A DNA stretch of 50,861 bases. Source: Nocardia exalbida NBRC 100660. Lineage in GTDB: Bacteria > Actinomycetota > Actinomycetes > Mycobacteriales > Mycobacteriaceae. Within the stretch, counting starts at the first letter, position 1; the number at the start of each line of letters is the position of its first letter. The stretch is taken from positions 1-50,861 of the forward strand of contig NZ_BAFZ01000092.1 of NCBI RefSeq assembly GCF_000308575.1. Direction: 5' to 3'. The notes beneath the pieces were generated by a model that worked only from the letters and a program-made list of their open reading frames with translations, ran no database searches and was not told where the DNA came from. Of this stretch, positions 42,965-50,861 are shown piece by piece. The translations under genes and the position numbers were made by a program.

Positions 42965-44037
42965 CCTCGCCGATCCCGGCGCCGATCGCGATTCCGCTGA
43001 TCGTGTTCGTCGCGGTGGTCGTGCTCGGGCGTCGTCTCGTGCTGCACCACGCCATCGTCGATCGCCTCCTCAACCGGGCCATGCTGTGGGGCACTGCCAC
43101 GTTGGTCCTGCTCGAACGCGGCATCGCACCGGCGATCGGCAGCCTGCTGCACCAGCTTTCGATGGGCACGCTGTTGATGGAGGTCGTCGGACTGTACGGG
43201 GCGGCCCGGCTGTGGTCCGGCGCGGAACCCGCGTCCGCGTTCACCCGGCAGCGGGTCTACGACCTCGCCGGACTGGCCGGAGCGGCGATCATCCTGGTGG
43301 TGGGGACCGCGGCACGCCAGGAGGGACGGCTGGTGGGGCAATCGCCGGACTGGCAGGCGCTGGTGGTGTGGGCGATCCTGTGGTTTCCGCTGCTGGCCGC
43401 CGGCCGGCTGTGCTGGCGCGCGGCGGTGCGCGAACTGCGCTCGGACGAATCGGCCGCCGCGGAGCGGATCGTCTACGTCACCCTGCTGGCCACACTGGTC
43501 GTCGGGTCCGCAGGCCTGGTCGTCTCCGCGGTACAGCTCGCCGGGCCCGGCGCGACGGCCGACCCAGCTCTGGTGCGCTGGGCCGCACCGACTTTCGCCG
43601 TCTCGGCGCTCGGCGCGGCGCTCCTGGCCGTTCCGCTGGTCGCCTGGCTGCGGGCACACACGGGCTGGGACCGCGCCGGACGATACTGCCGACGCCTGCG
43701 TCCGCTGTGGCGCGATCTGACCGCGGCGGTACCGGAGGTCGTGCTCGAGCCGGACCTGCCCGCGGCCGAATCCGACGCGCGGCTGATCCGCATGACGGTC
43801 GAGATCCGCGACGCCCTGATGCACCTGCGGCACTATCTGCCCGAGGACGCCGCCGGCACCGACTACGTGGCACAGATCCAGCGCGCCATCGCCGCGAAAT
43901 CGAGCGGCGCGGCGGTGCGTACGCGGCGGCCGGACCATCCCGCCGGGCCGCCGGTGGGCGACATCGACTCGGATCTGCGGCTGCTACTCGCGATGGCCCG
44001 CGACTGGCCGCGGGGTGCGAGAGGCGTCTCGACATGA
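42961..44037 (+). CDS. Seven-helix membrane protein, MAB_1171c/DUF6545-like
   Basis: The 358-residue protein has about seven hydrophobic helices (IPLIVFVAVVVLG, AMLWGTATLVLL, LLMEVVGLYGAARL, LAGLAGAAIILVVG, LVVWAILWFPLLAAG, YVTLLATLVVGSAGLVV and VSALGAALLAVPLVAWL). A cytoplasmic C-terminal domain of roughly 130 residues follows, with LRPLWRDLTAAVPEVVLEP and RDALMHLRHYLPE. These motifs fit the actinobacterial MAB_1171c-type (DUF6545) proteins, which are called putative transporters but whose role is unknown. A receptor that controls the ImmA peptidase is equally plausible. A long terminator hairpin begins at its stop. Confidence 0.8.
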   Translation: MTSPIPAPIAIPLIVFVAVVVLGRRLVLHHAIVDRLLNRAMLWGTATLVLLERGIAPAIGSLLHQLSMGTLLMEVVGLYGAARLWSGAEPASAFTRQRVYDLAGLAGAAIILVVGTAARQEGRLVGQSPDWQALVVWAILWFPLLAAGRLCWRAAVRELRSDESAAAERIVYVTLLATLVVGSAGLVVSAVQLAGPGATADPALVRWAAPTFAVSALGAALLAVPLVAWLRAHTGWDRAGRYCRRLRPLWRDLTAAVPEVVLEPDLPAAESDARLIRMTVEIRDALMHLRHYLPEDAAGTDYVAQIQRAIAAKSSGAAVRTRRPDHPAGPPVGDIDSDLRLLLAMARDWPRGARGVST

Positions 44038-44077
44038 TTCTCCGGGCATCCAGCTCGTGAGCTGAATGCCCGGAGAA
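44038..44077. terminator. Bidirectional hairpin between the cassette and hpf
   Basis: A 12-bp outer stem TTCTCCGGGCAT/ATGCCCGGAGAA, one C-A mismatch, then CAGCT/AGCTG around a CGTG loop. It separates convergent genes. Confidence 0.75.
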
Positions 44078-44100
44078 ATGGGACGGATGGTTCGGTGCCG

Positions 44101-44835
44101 TCAGGCCAGGCGGATCAGGCCGTAGTCGAAGGCATGGCGACGGTAGACCACCGAGGGCCGGTCGCTCTCCTTGTCGTAGAACAAGAAGAAATCGTGACCG
44201 ACGAGTTCCATCTGGTAGAGGGCGTCGTCGACGGACATCGGGGTCGCCGAGTGCACCTTCGTGCGCACGATGTGGCCGGGACCGGCCTCGTAATCCTGCT
44301 CGTGCCCTTGCTCGAGGTGGGTGTGCGCGGCATCGGACTCGGTGAGCCGCTCGAAGAGGGAGTCATCCACCAGATCGGCGGTGGCCTGGGCAACCGACAG
44401 CGGCGTCTTGTCGCCGTAGTGCACCCGGCGCCGATCCTTGGTGCGGCGCAGCCGGCTCTCCAGCTTCGCGGTCACCGACTCGAAGGCGGCGTAGAAGCTG
44501 TCCGCGCAGGCCTCGGCCCGCACGACGGGACCCTTTCCGCGCGCGGTGATTTCGACGCGCTGACAGTTCTTGCGCTGACGCCGGTTGCGCTCGTGGAACA
44601 GCTCCACGTCGAAGAGGAAGATCGATGGATCGAAGCGTTCTAATCGGGAGAGTTTTTCCGCGACGTAAATACGAAAATGGTCGGGCACCTCGACGTTGCG
44701 GCCCTTCACCACGATGTCGCCGCGTGGCGCACGTGGTTGTTCCGCTGCGGGTTGCTCGGGTGCTGCTTCCTGGGTGCCGGAGTCCAGCACCGAAGGAGCG
44801 GGATCTTTCACTGAAGGTCGTGAAGAAGTCGTCAC
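44101..44835 (-). CDS. hpf: Long-form ribosome hibernation-promoting factor
   Basis: The protein dimerises 70S ribosomes in stationary phase or hypoxia. The 244-residue long form has a Pro/Glu-rich N-terminal stretch, the S30AE domain (about 40-150: DIVVKGRNVEVPDHFRIYVAEK, then AARTK-type basic segment RLRRTKDRRRVHYG) and the C-terminal dimerisation domain (RTKVHSATPMSVDDALYQMEL, FFLFYDKESDRPSVVYRR). The GTG at 44835 has GGGAGG five bases upstream. It matches Rv3241c; in M. tuberculosis it lies next to secA1, whereas here about 12 kb separates them. Confidence 0.93.
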   Translation of the reverse strand: MTTSSRPSVKDPAPSVLDSGTQEAAPEQPAAEQPRAPRGDIVVKGRNVEVPDHFRIYVAEKLSRLERFDPSIFLFDVELFHERNRRQRKNCQRVEITARGKGPVVRAEACADSFYAAFESVTAKLESRLRRTKDRRRVHYGDKTPLSVAQATADLVDDSLFERLTESDAAHTHLEQGHEQDYEAGPGHIVRTKVHSATPMSVDDALYQMELVGHDFFLFYDKESDRPSVVYRRHAFDYGLIRLA

Positions 44836-45018
44836 GCGTACCTCCCGGATCTGGCCGCACCGACCGATTCCAGTGCGGCGGGATTGAGCCGTGCCGATCG
44901 ACAATTACTCGGCACAAGTTGTCCGAGGCGCCACCTCCAAACTTGCGGTTCGGGTGTGTGTTCGCGACGCTAGTCCGCCGACGCGCTGATCGCCAGTGTT
45001 CACGCAAATTTCCCGGAG

Positions 45019-45663
45019 TCAAGCAACACACGTAACCAGAACGCCATGTGTCGGCAATCCGATGTGCCGCAGTGCACGCACCGATTCGCGGGCCGTGGCA
45101 CCGGTGGTCAGCACGTCGTCGACCAGCACTATCTCGGCGTTCGCCGGTATTCCCCGAGCGGCGACACGGCCGGGGGCGGTGCGCACCCGCCCCTCCAGGT
45201 TGCGAGCCCGCTCGGCGGGTGTCAAGCCGACCGAATCACGTACCTCTGGACCCACTCGCAACAGGGGTACCATGCGGGTGTCCGGTAGCCATTGCGCAGC
45301 TACCGCGGCCGACCGCAGCACCGGATCGCCGCCGCGGCGTCGCGCCGCCACACTCCTGCTCGGCGCGGGAACCAGCACCAAAGGACGGCGCGGCGAACGC
45401 AACTCGGCGAGCGCGCCCGCGAGCGCCACCCCGAGTGGCTTCGCCAGATCGCGCCTGCCTCGTTCCTTGACGGCGAGCACCGCCCGGCGCGCGGGCCCGG
45501 CGTACGGCCCGAGCGCCCAGCACGGAACGCCCGGATCGGTGCGTGGCCACACCCGCACCGGCGGGCCGGTCAGGGTGACGGCGCAGGCGGCGCACCAATC
45601 GGCTCCGGAACGTCCGCAGCCCGCACAGGCGGCGGGCAGCACCAGATCGAGCAGGGTTCGCAT
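45019..45663 (-). CDS. ComF-family phosphoribosyltransferase-like protein
   Basis: The 214-residue protein has an N-terminal zinc ribbon (CAGCGRSGADWCAAC) and a type I phosphoribosyltransferase fold with VLVPAPSRSVAARRRGGD and the PRPP loop EIVLVDDVLTTGATARESV. ComF relates to DNA uptake in naturally competent species; in actinobacteria the role is unknown, perhaps nucleotide salvage. It matches Rv3242c and lies between hpf and lpqB on the same strand. ATG at 45663 lacks an obvious ribosome site. Confidence 0.88.
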   Translation of the reverse strand: MRTLLDLVLPAACAGCGRSGADWCAACAVTLTGPPVRVWPRTDPGVPCWALGPYAGPARRAVLAVKERGRRDLAKPLGVALAGALAELRSPRRPLVLVPAPSRSVAARRRGGDPVLRSAAVAAQWLPDTRMVPLLRVGPEVRDSVGLTPAERARNLEGRVRTAPGRVAARGIPANAEIVLVDDVLTTGATARESVRALRHIGLPTHGVLVTCVA

Positions 45664-45798
45664 CGACCGAGTGTGCGCCCGGCCCCCGACAAGTTCGCTC
45701 GCTCAGGCCGGCGGCGATGCCCCGGGGTGAACGTATGCGTCTGCGGCAGGGACGTTTACGCGGTCCACCACGGCCGCGTACCCGGGACCGGACGCAGC

Positions 45799-47622
45799 TC
45801 AGCCGGGCAGGACGGGTATGGCGTTCGCGCCCAGACCCGGGACCTCGCGCCAGTACGGCTGCCCTTGGTCCGGAGCGGAGGTCAGCTCCAGCACCGCGCG
45901 TGAGTCGGCGACGTACTGGTGGTCCGGGCTCGCGCTCAGCGAGCGCACCGGCGCCGTCAGATTCTGTGAGGTCAGCGGGGTCGGCTCCGAGCCGTCGACC
46001 GACACCGTGCTGACCGGGTCCACATTGCCCTCACGGGCGATGATGATGGTGTCCGCGTCGAGCCAGTCCACCGAGACCGCGGCTGTGCTGAGTCCGACGC
46101 CCACGGGAAGCGCCGAGGTCAGCGCCACCTTTCCGTCCGGTTTGGGCACGACGACCGCGACGTACACCCTGCCGTCGGCGATCATTGCCGCCCGCACTCC
46201 GGACCGGGAGATCCGTAGTTCGGTGATCGGCAGCCGAGGCGAGGTGGCCGAGGATGCCGCCGTCAGCCCGGAGATGTCGACGTTCTGCACCGATACATTG
46301 CCGCTGCCCCGGTCGTTGACCGCGCGGATCACCCGATCGCCGTCGACCACCGCCCATGCCGCGCTGCCGTCCGCGGTCCAGGAGGGCCGGGTGATGGTGA
46401 AGCCCTCGGCCACCGGAAAGGCGTTGCCGCCGTAGGTGCCGACCATCAGCGTGCGCGACGGCACGCCCGGGGGTCTTCCGGCTTCCGCGACGGCGGCGAC
46501 GAGCTGACCGTCCGGGGACAACGTCGCCGACTGGAGGTTGTTCACCCCGCCGAAGTAGCCGGGAGCGGGGATGATGCCACCGTTCTCGGCGATCTGCACC
46601 AACCCCCCGCCGCGCAGCGCGTGCAGCCCGGTCTGATTGCGCGCGGAGGTGGCCGGATTGAACTGCTGCACGTCGGCCACGCTCCACCCGTTCGCGGCGA
46701 ACCGCTCGTCCAGCGGCTTGCCGTCGGCGAGCAGCATGTACGGCCCGAGGATGTCGGCGCTGGACAACGTGAGCACCACCTGCGCGGCCAGTAGTTCGCG
46801 CTCGCGCGGATTCAACACCGACGCGCCCGCCAGGTCGATCTTGACGCCGCCGAGCCCGATGCCGACGCCGTCGGGATCACCGTTGGCCTTGGTGATCGCC
46901 CCGCGCAGCGCGATCGGCGGCGCCAGCTCGCTGCGCAGCACCGACGCCAGCGCGGGCTGCGGCCCCTCTAGCAACGAGCTGAGCAATCGCTGGGCCAGCT
47001 GAGCTTTCGGCACCGCGAGCCAGCGCAGATCCGGGACGGCCATATTGCCGGTCGGATCGATGAAGTACAGCACGTAGCGGCGGTAGGACTTGAAGAACGC
47101 GGTGGAGTCCATGACGACGCCGTCGGGCAATTCGTCGATGCGCCACTCACCGTTGATCTTGGTCAGCTCGATCTTGTTCTCGACGAAGGGGATGTCGTCG
47201 TTGGGACGGTACCCGCCGTCGGCGGACAGCTCCCCGACCTTGCGCGCGCGGATCAGATAGTTGGCTTTGTCTCCGGAGCGCGACTCTCGCAACGTGTCGG
47301 GCTTCTCGACGATGACGGTGCCCGCCGCGTCGTCCCATTGGGTGGAAGCCGCGGGGGTCATATACTGCCGGGCGGCCAGATGCCGGTTGGCGGGATCGGC
47401 GGTGGCCTGGAGGAAGTCGCGCAGCAGCAGATCGGGATCGCGGTTGGCGACCGGTGGCGGCGGGCCCTCGGAGGTGGGCTCCCGGTTGATGGTGCCCAGC
47501 GCCTCCGGCGCGGAGGACTCGGGCAGGCTGGCGCAGGCGGTGAGCGGTGCCACGACCGCGAGGATCGTCGCCACCAGCACTGTCAGCCGCCGCCCCCGCG
47601 CAGATCTGACACGCATTCTCAT
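45799..47622 (-). CDS. lpqB: Lipoprotein LpqB (MtrAB accessory)
   Basis: LpqB is an outer-face lipoprotein that interacts with the sensor MtrB and tunes MtrA activity. The 607-residue protein has a signal peptide with lipobox LTAC (Cys30), a GerMN-type domain region (about 110-330, including ALRGAITKANGDPDGVGIGL), and a C-terminal beta-propeller (NLQSATLSPDGQLVAAVAEAG, ITRPSWTADGSAAWAVVDG). Its ATG overlaps the mtrB stop by ATGA, and GGGGGA lies eight bases upstream. Gene order mtrA-mtrB-lpqB is universal in actinobacteria. Confidence 0.94.
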   Translation of the reverse strand: MRMRVRSARGRRLTVLVATILAVVAPLTACASLPESSAPEALGTINREPTSEGPPPPVANRDPDLLLRDFLQATADPANRHLAARQYMTPAASTQWDDAAGTVIVEKPDTLRESRSGDKANYLIRARKVGELSADGGYRPNDDIPFVENKIELTKINGEWRIDELPDGVVMDSTAFFKSYRRYVLYFIDPTGNMAVPDLRWLAVPKAQLAQRLLSSLLEGPQPALASVLRSELAPPIALRGAITKANGDPDGVGIGLGGVKIDLAGASVLNPRERELLAAQVVLTLSSADILGPYMLLADGKPLDERFAANGWSVADVQQFNPATSARNQTGLHALRGGGLVQIAENGGIIPAPGYFGGVNNLQSATLSPDGQLVAAVAEAGRPPGVPSRTLMVGTYGGNAFPVAEGFTITRPSWTADGSAAWAVVDGDRVIRAVNDRGSGNVSVQNVDISGLTAASSATSPRLPITELRISRSGVRAAMIADGRVYVAVVVPKPDGKVALTSALPVGVGLSTAAVSVDWLDADTIIIAREGNVDPVSTVSVDGSEPTPLTSQNLTAPVRSLSASPDHQYVADSRAVLELTSAPDQGQPYWREVPGLGANAIPVLPG

Positions 47623-49673
47623 GACTGTACGTCCCCCGGTTCGCGCGCCCCGCCGCCCCCGGGTTGCGCCGACTCCGATGCCGATGAGCCGTTCGTTCCG
47701 GACGCGTGCGCCTCGTCGGGCGAGGCGGTGTCGGTGGGCTGCGTGCCGCCGGCCGTGGCGTGCGGTTCGTTCGCACGAGCCTCCGAGCCGCCTTCCGTGC
47801 CCCTGCTGTCTCCTTCGTCGCCGCTCGGCCCGTCGCCGTCCGGCTCTTTTGTGTGCTCCGAACGCCTGCTTTCGGGCGCCGGCACGGAATCGCCCTGCTG
47901 CGCACCGGCCGGATCGGAACTGCCCGGATCCGCGCCCTGCGGCACGGCGCTCGTCCCCTGCGCGGCGCCCGAAGCGGTCGAGTCGTAGGTGGCCTCGTCC
48001 GGTTCGGCGGCGACCGGTGGCGCCTTCTCCGATTCGACGGACGGTTCCGGTTCGACCAGGCGCATCGACTTGCGCGCCGGTTCCAGCGGAAGCGGGCTCG
48101 GGCCGAGTTTCTTGCCGCGCACCAGCGGCAGCGTCAGGCGGAAGCTGGCGCCGATGCCCGCCTCACCCCAGGCCTCGAGCTTGCCCTCGTGCAGGTTCGC
48201 GTCCTCCACGCTGATCGACAGGCCGAGACCGGTGCCGCCGGAGCGGCGCATGCGGGACGGATCCGAGCGCCAGAACCGGTTGAAGACCAGCTTCTCCTCG
48301 CCCGGCCGCAGACCGACGCCTTGATCGCGCACGACGACGGCGACGGCGTTGGCCTCGACGTCGCCGCGCATCCGGATCAGCACCGGCTTGCCCTCGCTGT
48401 GATCGATCGCGTTGGCGAGCAGGTTGCGCAGCACGCGCTCCACCCGGCGCGGATCGACCTCGGCGACGAGCGGCTCCTCCGGCATGTCGCTGATCACCTC
48501 GACCCCGGCGTCCTTGGCCAGGTGCCGCACGGTGGAGATCGCGGCCCGCGCGCACATCCGCACGTCCAGCGACTCGACCTGTAGTTCGGCGACGCCCGCG
48601 TCGTGCCTGCTGATCTCCAGCAGGTCGTTGAGCAGGCCCTCGAACCGGTCCAGCTCGTTGACCAGCAACTCGGCGCTGCGGGCCAGGGCGGGATCGAGGT
48701 CGTCGCTGCTGCCGTGGATCAGGTCGGCGGCCATGCGCACGGTGGTCAGCGGGGTGCGCAACTCGTGGCTGACGTCGGAGGTGAACCGGCGCTGTAGATT
48801 GCCGAACTCCTCCAGCTGGGTGATCTGGTTGGAGAGGCTTTCGGCCATCTCGTTGAACGCCTGGGCCAGCCGCGCCATATCGTCCTCGCCGCGTACCAGC
48901 ATGCGTTCCTTGAGCCTGCCGTCGGCGAACCGGCCCGCGATCCGGGCGGCGGAACGAATCGGCAGGACCACCTGCCTGGTGACCAGCGCGGTGATCGCGG
49001 CCAGCAACACCAGCAGCACGATGCCGCCGACCAGCATGGTGCCGCGCATCAGCGACAGGCTGCGTTCCTCGTTGGCCAGCGGGAAGATCAGGTAGATCTC
49101 CAGGGTCGGGATCTCCGCGCTCGGGCTGCCGATGATCAGCGCGCGCCCGCGGTAGCCATCCGCGTCGTCGACCGTGGCGAACTGGTAGCTGACCTGGTTG
49201 CGCTGCACGAACCGGCGCAGTTCGTCGGGCACCTCTTGGATCGGGCCGCGCGGAATCTGCTGCGGCGGCATCCCGCCGATGACGCTCAGCGCCGAATCGA
49301 AGCTGCCCGCCGCGCCGGTGGACTGGCCGGTGCCGGCGCGGTTGGACAGCGCGTTGCGGGCCTCTTCCAACCGCTGCGGTTGGGCGCCGATGTCGTGCAC
49401 ACCCGCCAGCTGGCTCTCCACCGTGTTGCGCGCACGGTCCATCTCCTCGACCGCGGCGTTGATCTTGGCGTCCAACAACCGGTCGGTGATCTGACTGGTC
49501 AGCACCACGCCCAGGATCGTGATGACGATCAGCGACAGCGTCAGCGTGGACACGATGACGCGCAACTGCAGCGAACGACGCCACAGGTGGCCTAAGGCAA
49601 TGCCGACCGCTTGGAACCAGGCCACCACCGGTGCCAGCGATCGTTCCAGACGCGTGATCACGCCATGGATCAC
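47619..49673 (-). CDS. mtrB: Sensor histidine kinase MtrB with long disordered tail
   Basis: MtrB controls cell division and wall remodelling through MtrA. The 684-residue protein has a first membrane helix (about 36-60), an extracellular domain, a second helix (about 210-235), HAMP, HisKA with SDVSHELRTPLTTVRMAADL, and an ATPase domain with NAIDHSEGKP, DQGVGLRPGE and GTGLGLSIS. The kinase core ends near residue 545. A 135-residue Ser/Gly/Glu/Pro-rich tail then extends beyond the M. tuberculosis protein (567 residues as I recall). The GTG start overlaps the mtrA stop (GTGA), so mtrA, mtrB and lpqB are chained by overlaps. Confidence 0.95.
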   Translation of the reverse strand: MIHGVITRLERSLAPVVAWFQAVGIALGHLWRRSLQLRVIVSTLTLSLIVITILGVVLTSQITDRLLDAKINAAVEEMDRARNTVESQLAGVHDIGAQPQRLEEARNALSNRAGTGQSTGAAGSFDSALSVIGGMPPQQIPRGPIQEVPDELRRFVQRNQVSYQFATVDDADGYRGRALIIGSPSAEIPTLEIYLIFPLANEERSLSLMRGTMLVGGIVLLVLLAAITALVTRQVVLPIRSAARIAGRFADGRLKERMLVRGEDDMARLAQAFNEMAESLSNQITQLEEFGNLQRRFTSDVSHELRTPLTTVRMAADLIHGSSDDLDPALARSAELLVNELDRFEGLLNDLLEISRHDAGVAELQVESLDVRMCARAAISTVRHLAKDAGVEVISDMPEEPLVAEVDPRRVERVLRNLLANAIDHSEGKPVLIRMRGDVEANAVAVVVRDQGVGLRPGEEKLVFNRFWRSDPSRMRRSGGTGLGLSISVEDANLHEGKLEAWGEAGIGASFRLTLPLVRGKKLGPSPLPLEPARKSMRLVEPEPSVESEKAPPVAAEPDEATYDSTASGAAQGTSAVPQGADPGSSDPAGAQQGDSVPAPESRRSEHTKEPDGDGPSGDEGDSRGTEGGSEARANEPHATAGGTQPTDTASPDEAHASGTNGSSASESAQPGGGGAREPGDVQS

Positions 49674-50347
49674 GGCGGTCCGGCCTTGTAACCGACACCG
49701 CGGACGGTCAGCACGATCTCCGGGTTCTCGGGATCCTTCTCCACCTTCGCCCGCAACCGCTGCACGTGGACGTTCACCAGGCGGGTGTCGGCGGCGTGCC
49801 GGTAGCCCCAGACCTGCTCGAGCAGGACCTCACGGGTGAACACCTGGCGCGGCTTACGAGCCAGGGCGACGAGCAGGTCGAACTCCAGCGGCGTCAGCGA
49901 GATCTGCGCGCCGCCGCGGCTGACCTTGTGCGCGGGCACATCGATCACGATATCGGCGATCGACAGCAGCTCGGCGGGCTCCTCCTCGGTCCGGCGCAGG
50001 CGGGCCCGCACCCGGGCGACGAGCTCCTTCGGCTTGAAGGGCTTGACGATGTAATCATCGGCGCCCGATTCCAGACCCAGCACGACGTCGACCGTGTCGG
50101 TCTTCGCCGTGAGCATCACGATCGGAACCCCGGAATCGGCCCGCAGCACACGGCACACGTCGATGCCGTTCATGCCGGGCAGCATCAGGTCCAGCAACAC
50201 CAGATCGGGGCGGATCTCGCGAACCGCCGCCAGGGCCTGTGTGCCGTCGCCGACCACGTGCGGGTCGAACCCTTCCCCGCGCAAGACGATCGTGAGCATC
50301 TCGGCGAGTGCCATATCGTCGTCGACGACCAGAATCTTCGGCTTCAT
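49670..50347 (-). CDS. mtrA: Response regulator MtrA (OmpR family)
   Basis: MtrA is an essential regulator of division, cell-wall hydrolases and replication timing in mycobacteria. The 225-residue protein has a receiver domain with acidic pocket VVDDD and phospho-Asp in LVLLDLMLPGMNGIDVC, then a winged-helix domain ending VLTVRGVGYKAGPP. The ATG at 50347 gives the family N-terminus MKPKILVVDDD. No ribosome site lies directly before it; GGGAG is 20 bases upstream and is followed at once by a three-codon open frame (ATG ACA ACA TAG). The gene is 78 bases downstream of tmk on the same strand. Confidence 0.95.
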   Translation of the reverse strand: MKPKILVVDDDMALAEMLTIVLRGEGFDPHVVGDGTQALAAVREIRPDLVLLDLMLPGMNGIDVCRVLRADSGVPIVMLTAKTDTVDVVLGLESGADDYIVKPFKPKELVARVRARLRRTEEEPAELLSIADIVIDVPAHKVSRGGAQISLTPLEFDLLVALARKPRQVFTREVLLEQVWGYRHAADTRLVNVHVQRLRAKVEKDPENPEIVLTVRGVGYKAGPP

Positions 50348-50425
50348 AACTACTATGTTGTCATCTCCCAGGCCAGGATCGGGCCGCCACGCCAACACTG
50401 GTGCGAACCCACGGCACAGCCAACC

Positions 50426-50861
50426 TTATCGACCAACGATTTCGGCGATCCGCGCGGCCAGCTCAGCCGGACCGTCGTCGGATCGGTACGTCCACCAGGG
50501 TCCGCGCCAGTCGCGTTCGGCCAGCTCACGGTACACCGCGCCGGTCCGGTACTGCAGACCGCCGTCACGCTCGTAGGCGTCGAGGGCGCGCTCGGCGTCG
50601 AGTTCGCCACGCCTGCGGGCACGCTCGGCCGCGAGTTCGGTGGGCACATCCAGCAATACCTGCAGGGCAGGTACGGGCAGGGCGAATCTGCCGAATTCCA
50701 AATCGCCCACCCAGTCCACGATTTCACCGTCGGCCGACTGCCCGAGCCGGGCCGCCGAGTAGGCGGCGTTGGAGGCGACGTAGCGGTCCAGGAGTACAAC
50801 GTCGTTGTCGGCCAACAGCTTCGACAGCTCGTCCAGCGCGTCCGCGCGGTCCAGCGCGAAC
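50426..50861 (-). CDS. tmk: Thymidylate kinase, C-terminal part (5' end outside window)
   Basis: The visible 144 codons encode the latter two thirds of dTMP kinase, which makes dTDP for DNA synthesis. The DRY motif (VVLLDRYVASNAAYSA) binds the nucleotide base and sugar. FALPVPALQVLLDVPTELAAERARRRG holds the strand and the lid Arg residues. The P-loop lies in the missing N-terminal part beyond the window edge. It matches Rv3247c, directly upstream of mtrA. Confidence 0.9.
   Translation of the reverse strand, partial: FALDRADALDELSKLLADNDVVLLDRYVASNAAYSAARLGQSADGEIVDWVGDLEFGRFALPVPALQVLLDVPTELAAERARRRGELDAERALDAYERDGGLQYRTGAVYRELAERDWRGPWWTYRSDDGPAELAARIAEIVGR

Overview
The window is high-GC actinobacterial DNA, most likely from Nocardia or a close mycolic-acid-producing relative. 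WhiB1, DesA3-type desaturases, the MtrA-MtrB-LpqB operon, a mycothiol-system anti-sigma factor and SecA1 all point that way. From memory of the M. tuberculosis map (no alignment was run), gene order follows Rv3205c to Rv3247c, with Nocardia-specific insertions. No tRNA, rRNA, CRISPR array or intact transposase was seen.

Layout. 1-1.5 kb: the end of an unidentified gene and a CHAP-domain amidase-like protein, outside the conserved block. 1.7-10.7 kb: TIGR02569 protein, MoeZ, a membrane-anchored DUF3152 protein with a zincin motif, FasR-like TetR, DUF3107, a YceI/XRE divergent pair, and a minus-strand trio (SCO6745 family, alpha/beta hydrolase, ferritin-like). 11-18 kb: RhlE-type helicase, a beta-propeller membrane protein, a deazaflavin enzyme, phosphoglycerate-mutase-type phosphatase, GNAT, endonuclease V, a small membrane protein and diacylglycerol kinase. 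18-22.3 kb: a regulatory cluster of whiB1 (with a CRP-type site), pdtaS, a biotinyl protein, a 24-codon gene for ribosomal protein bL37, and rshA-sigH. 22.3-28.6 kb: YbaK, a small secreted protein, SRAP, aldehyde dehydrogenase, aroA and rsgA. 28.9-38.5 kb: secA1 and a lipid block (WS/DGAT-like acyltransferase, ferredoxin reductase, two DesA3-like desaturases). 38.6-44 kb: an accessory stretch with BluB, a thiolase, and a compact XRE / EspR-like / ImmA protease / seven-helix membrane protein cassette. 44-50.9 kb: hpf, comF, lpqB, mtrB, mtrA and a 5'-truncated tmk.

How the parts connect. An 18-bp partly palindromic motif occurs four times, before the ferredoxin reductase, twice before the second desaturase, and before the thiolase, which suggests one fatty-acid regulon. 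SigH has a textbook thiol-stress promoter (GGGAAC-N18-GTTG) and an in-frame upstream start that would give a long isoform; moeZ has a near-match promoter. Three copies of a structured intergenic repeat (at 23.1, 26.2 and 31.9 kb) lie between genes. The best candidate for an undescribed system is the XRE / EspR-like / ImmA / 7-TM cassette with its own leaderless-type promoter at 41.2 kb.
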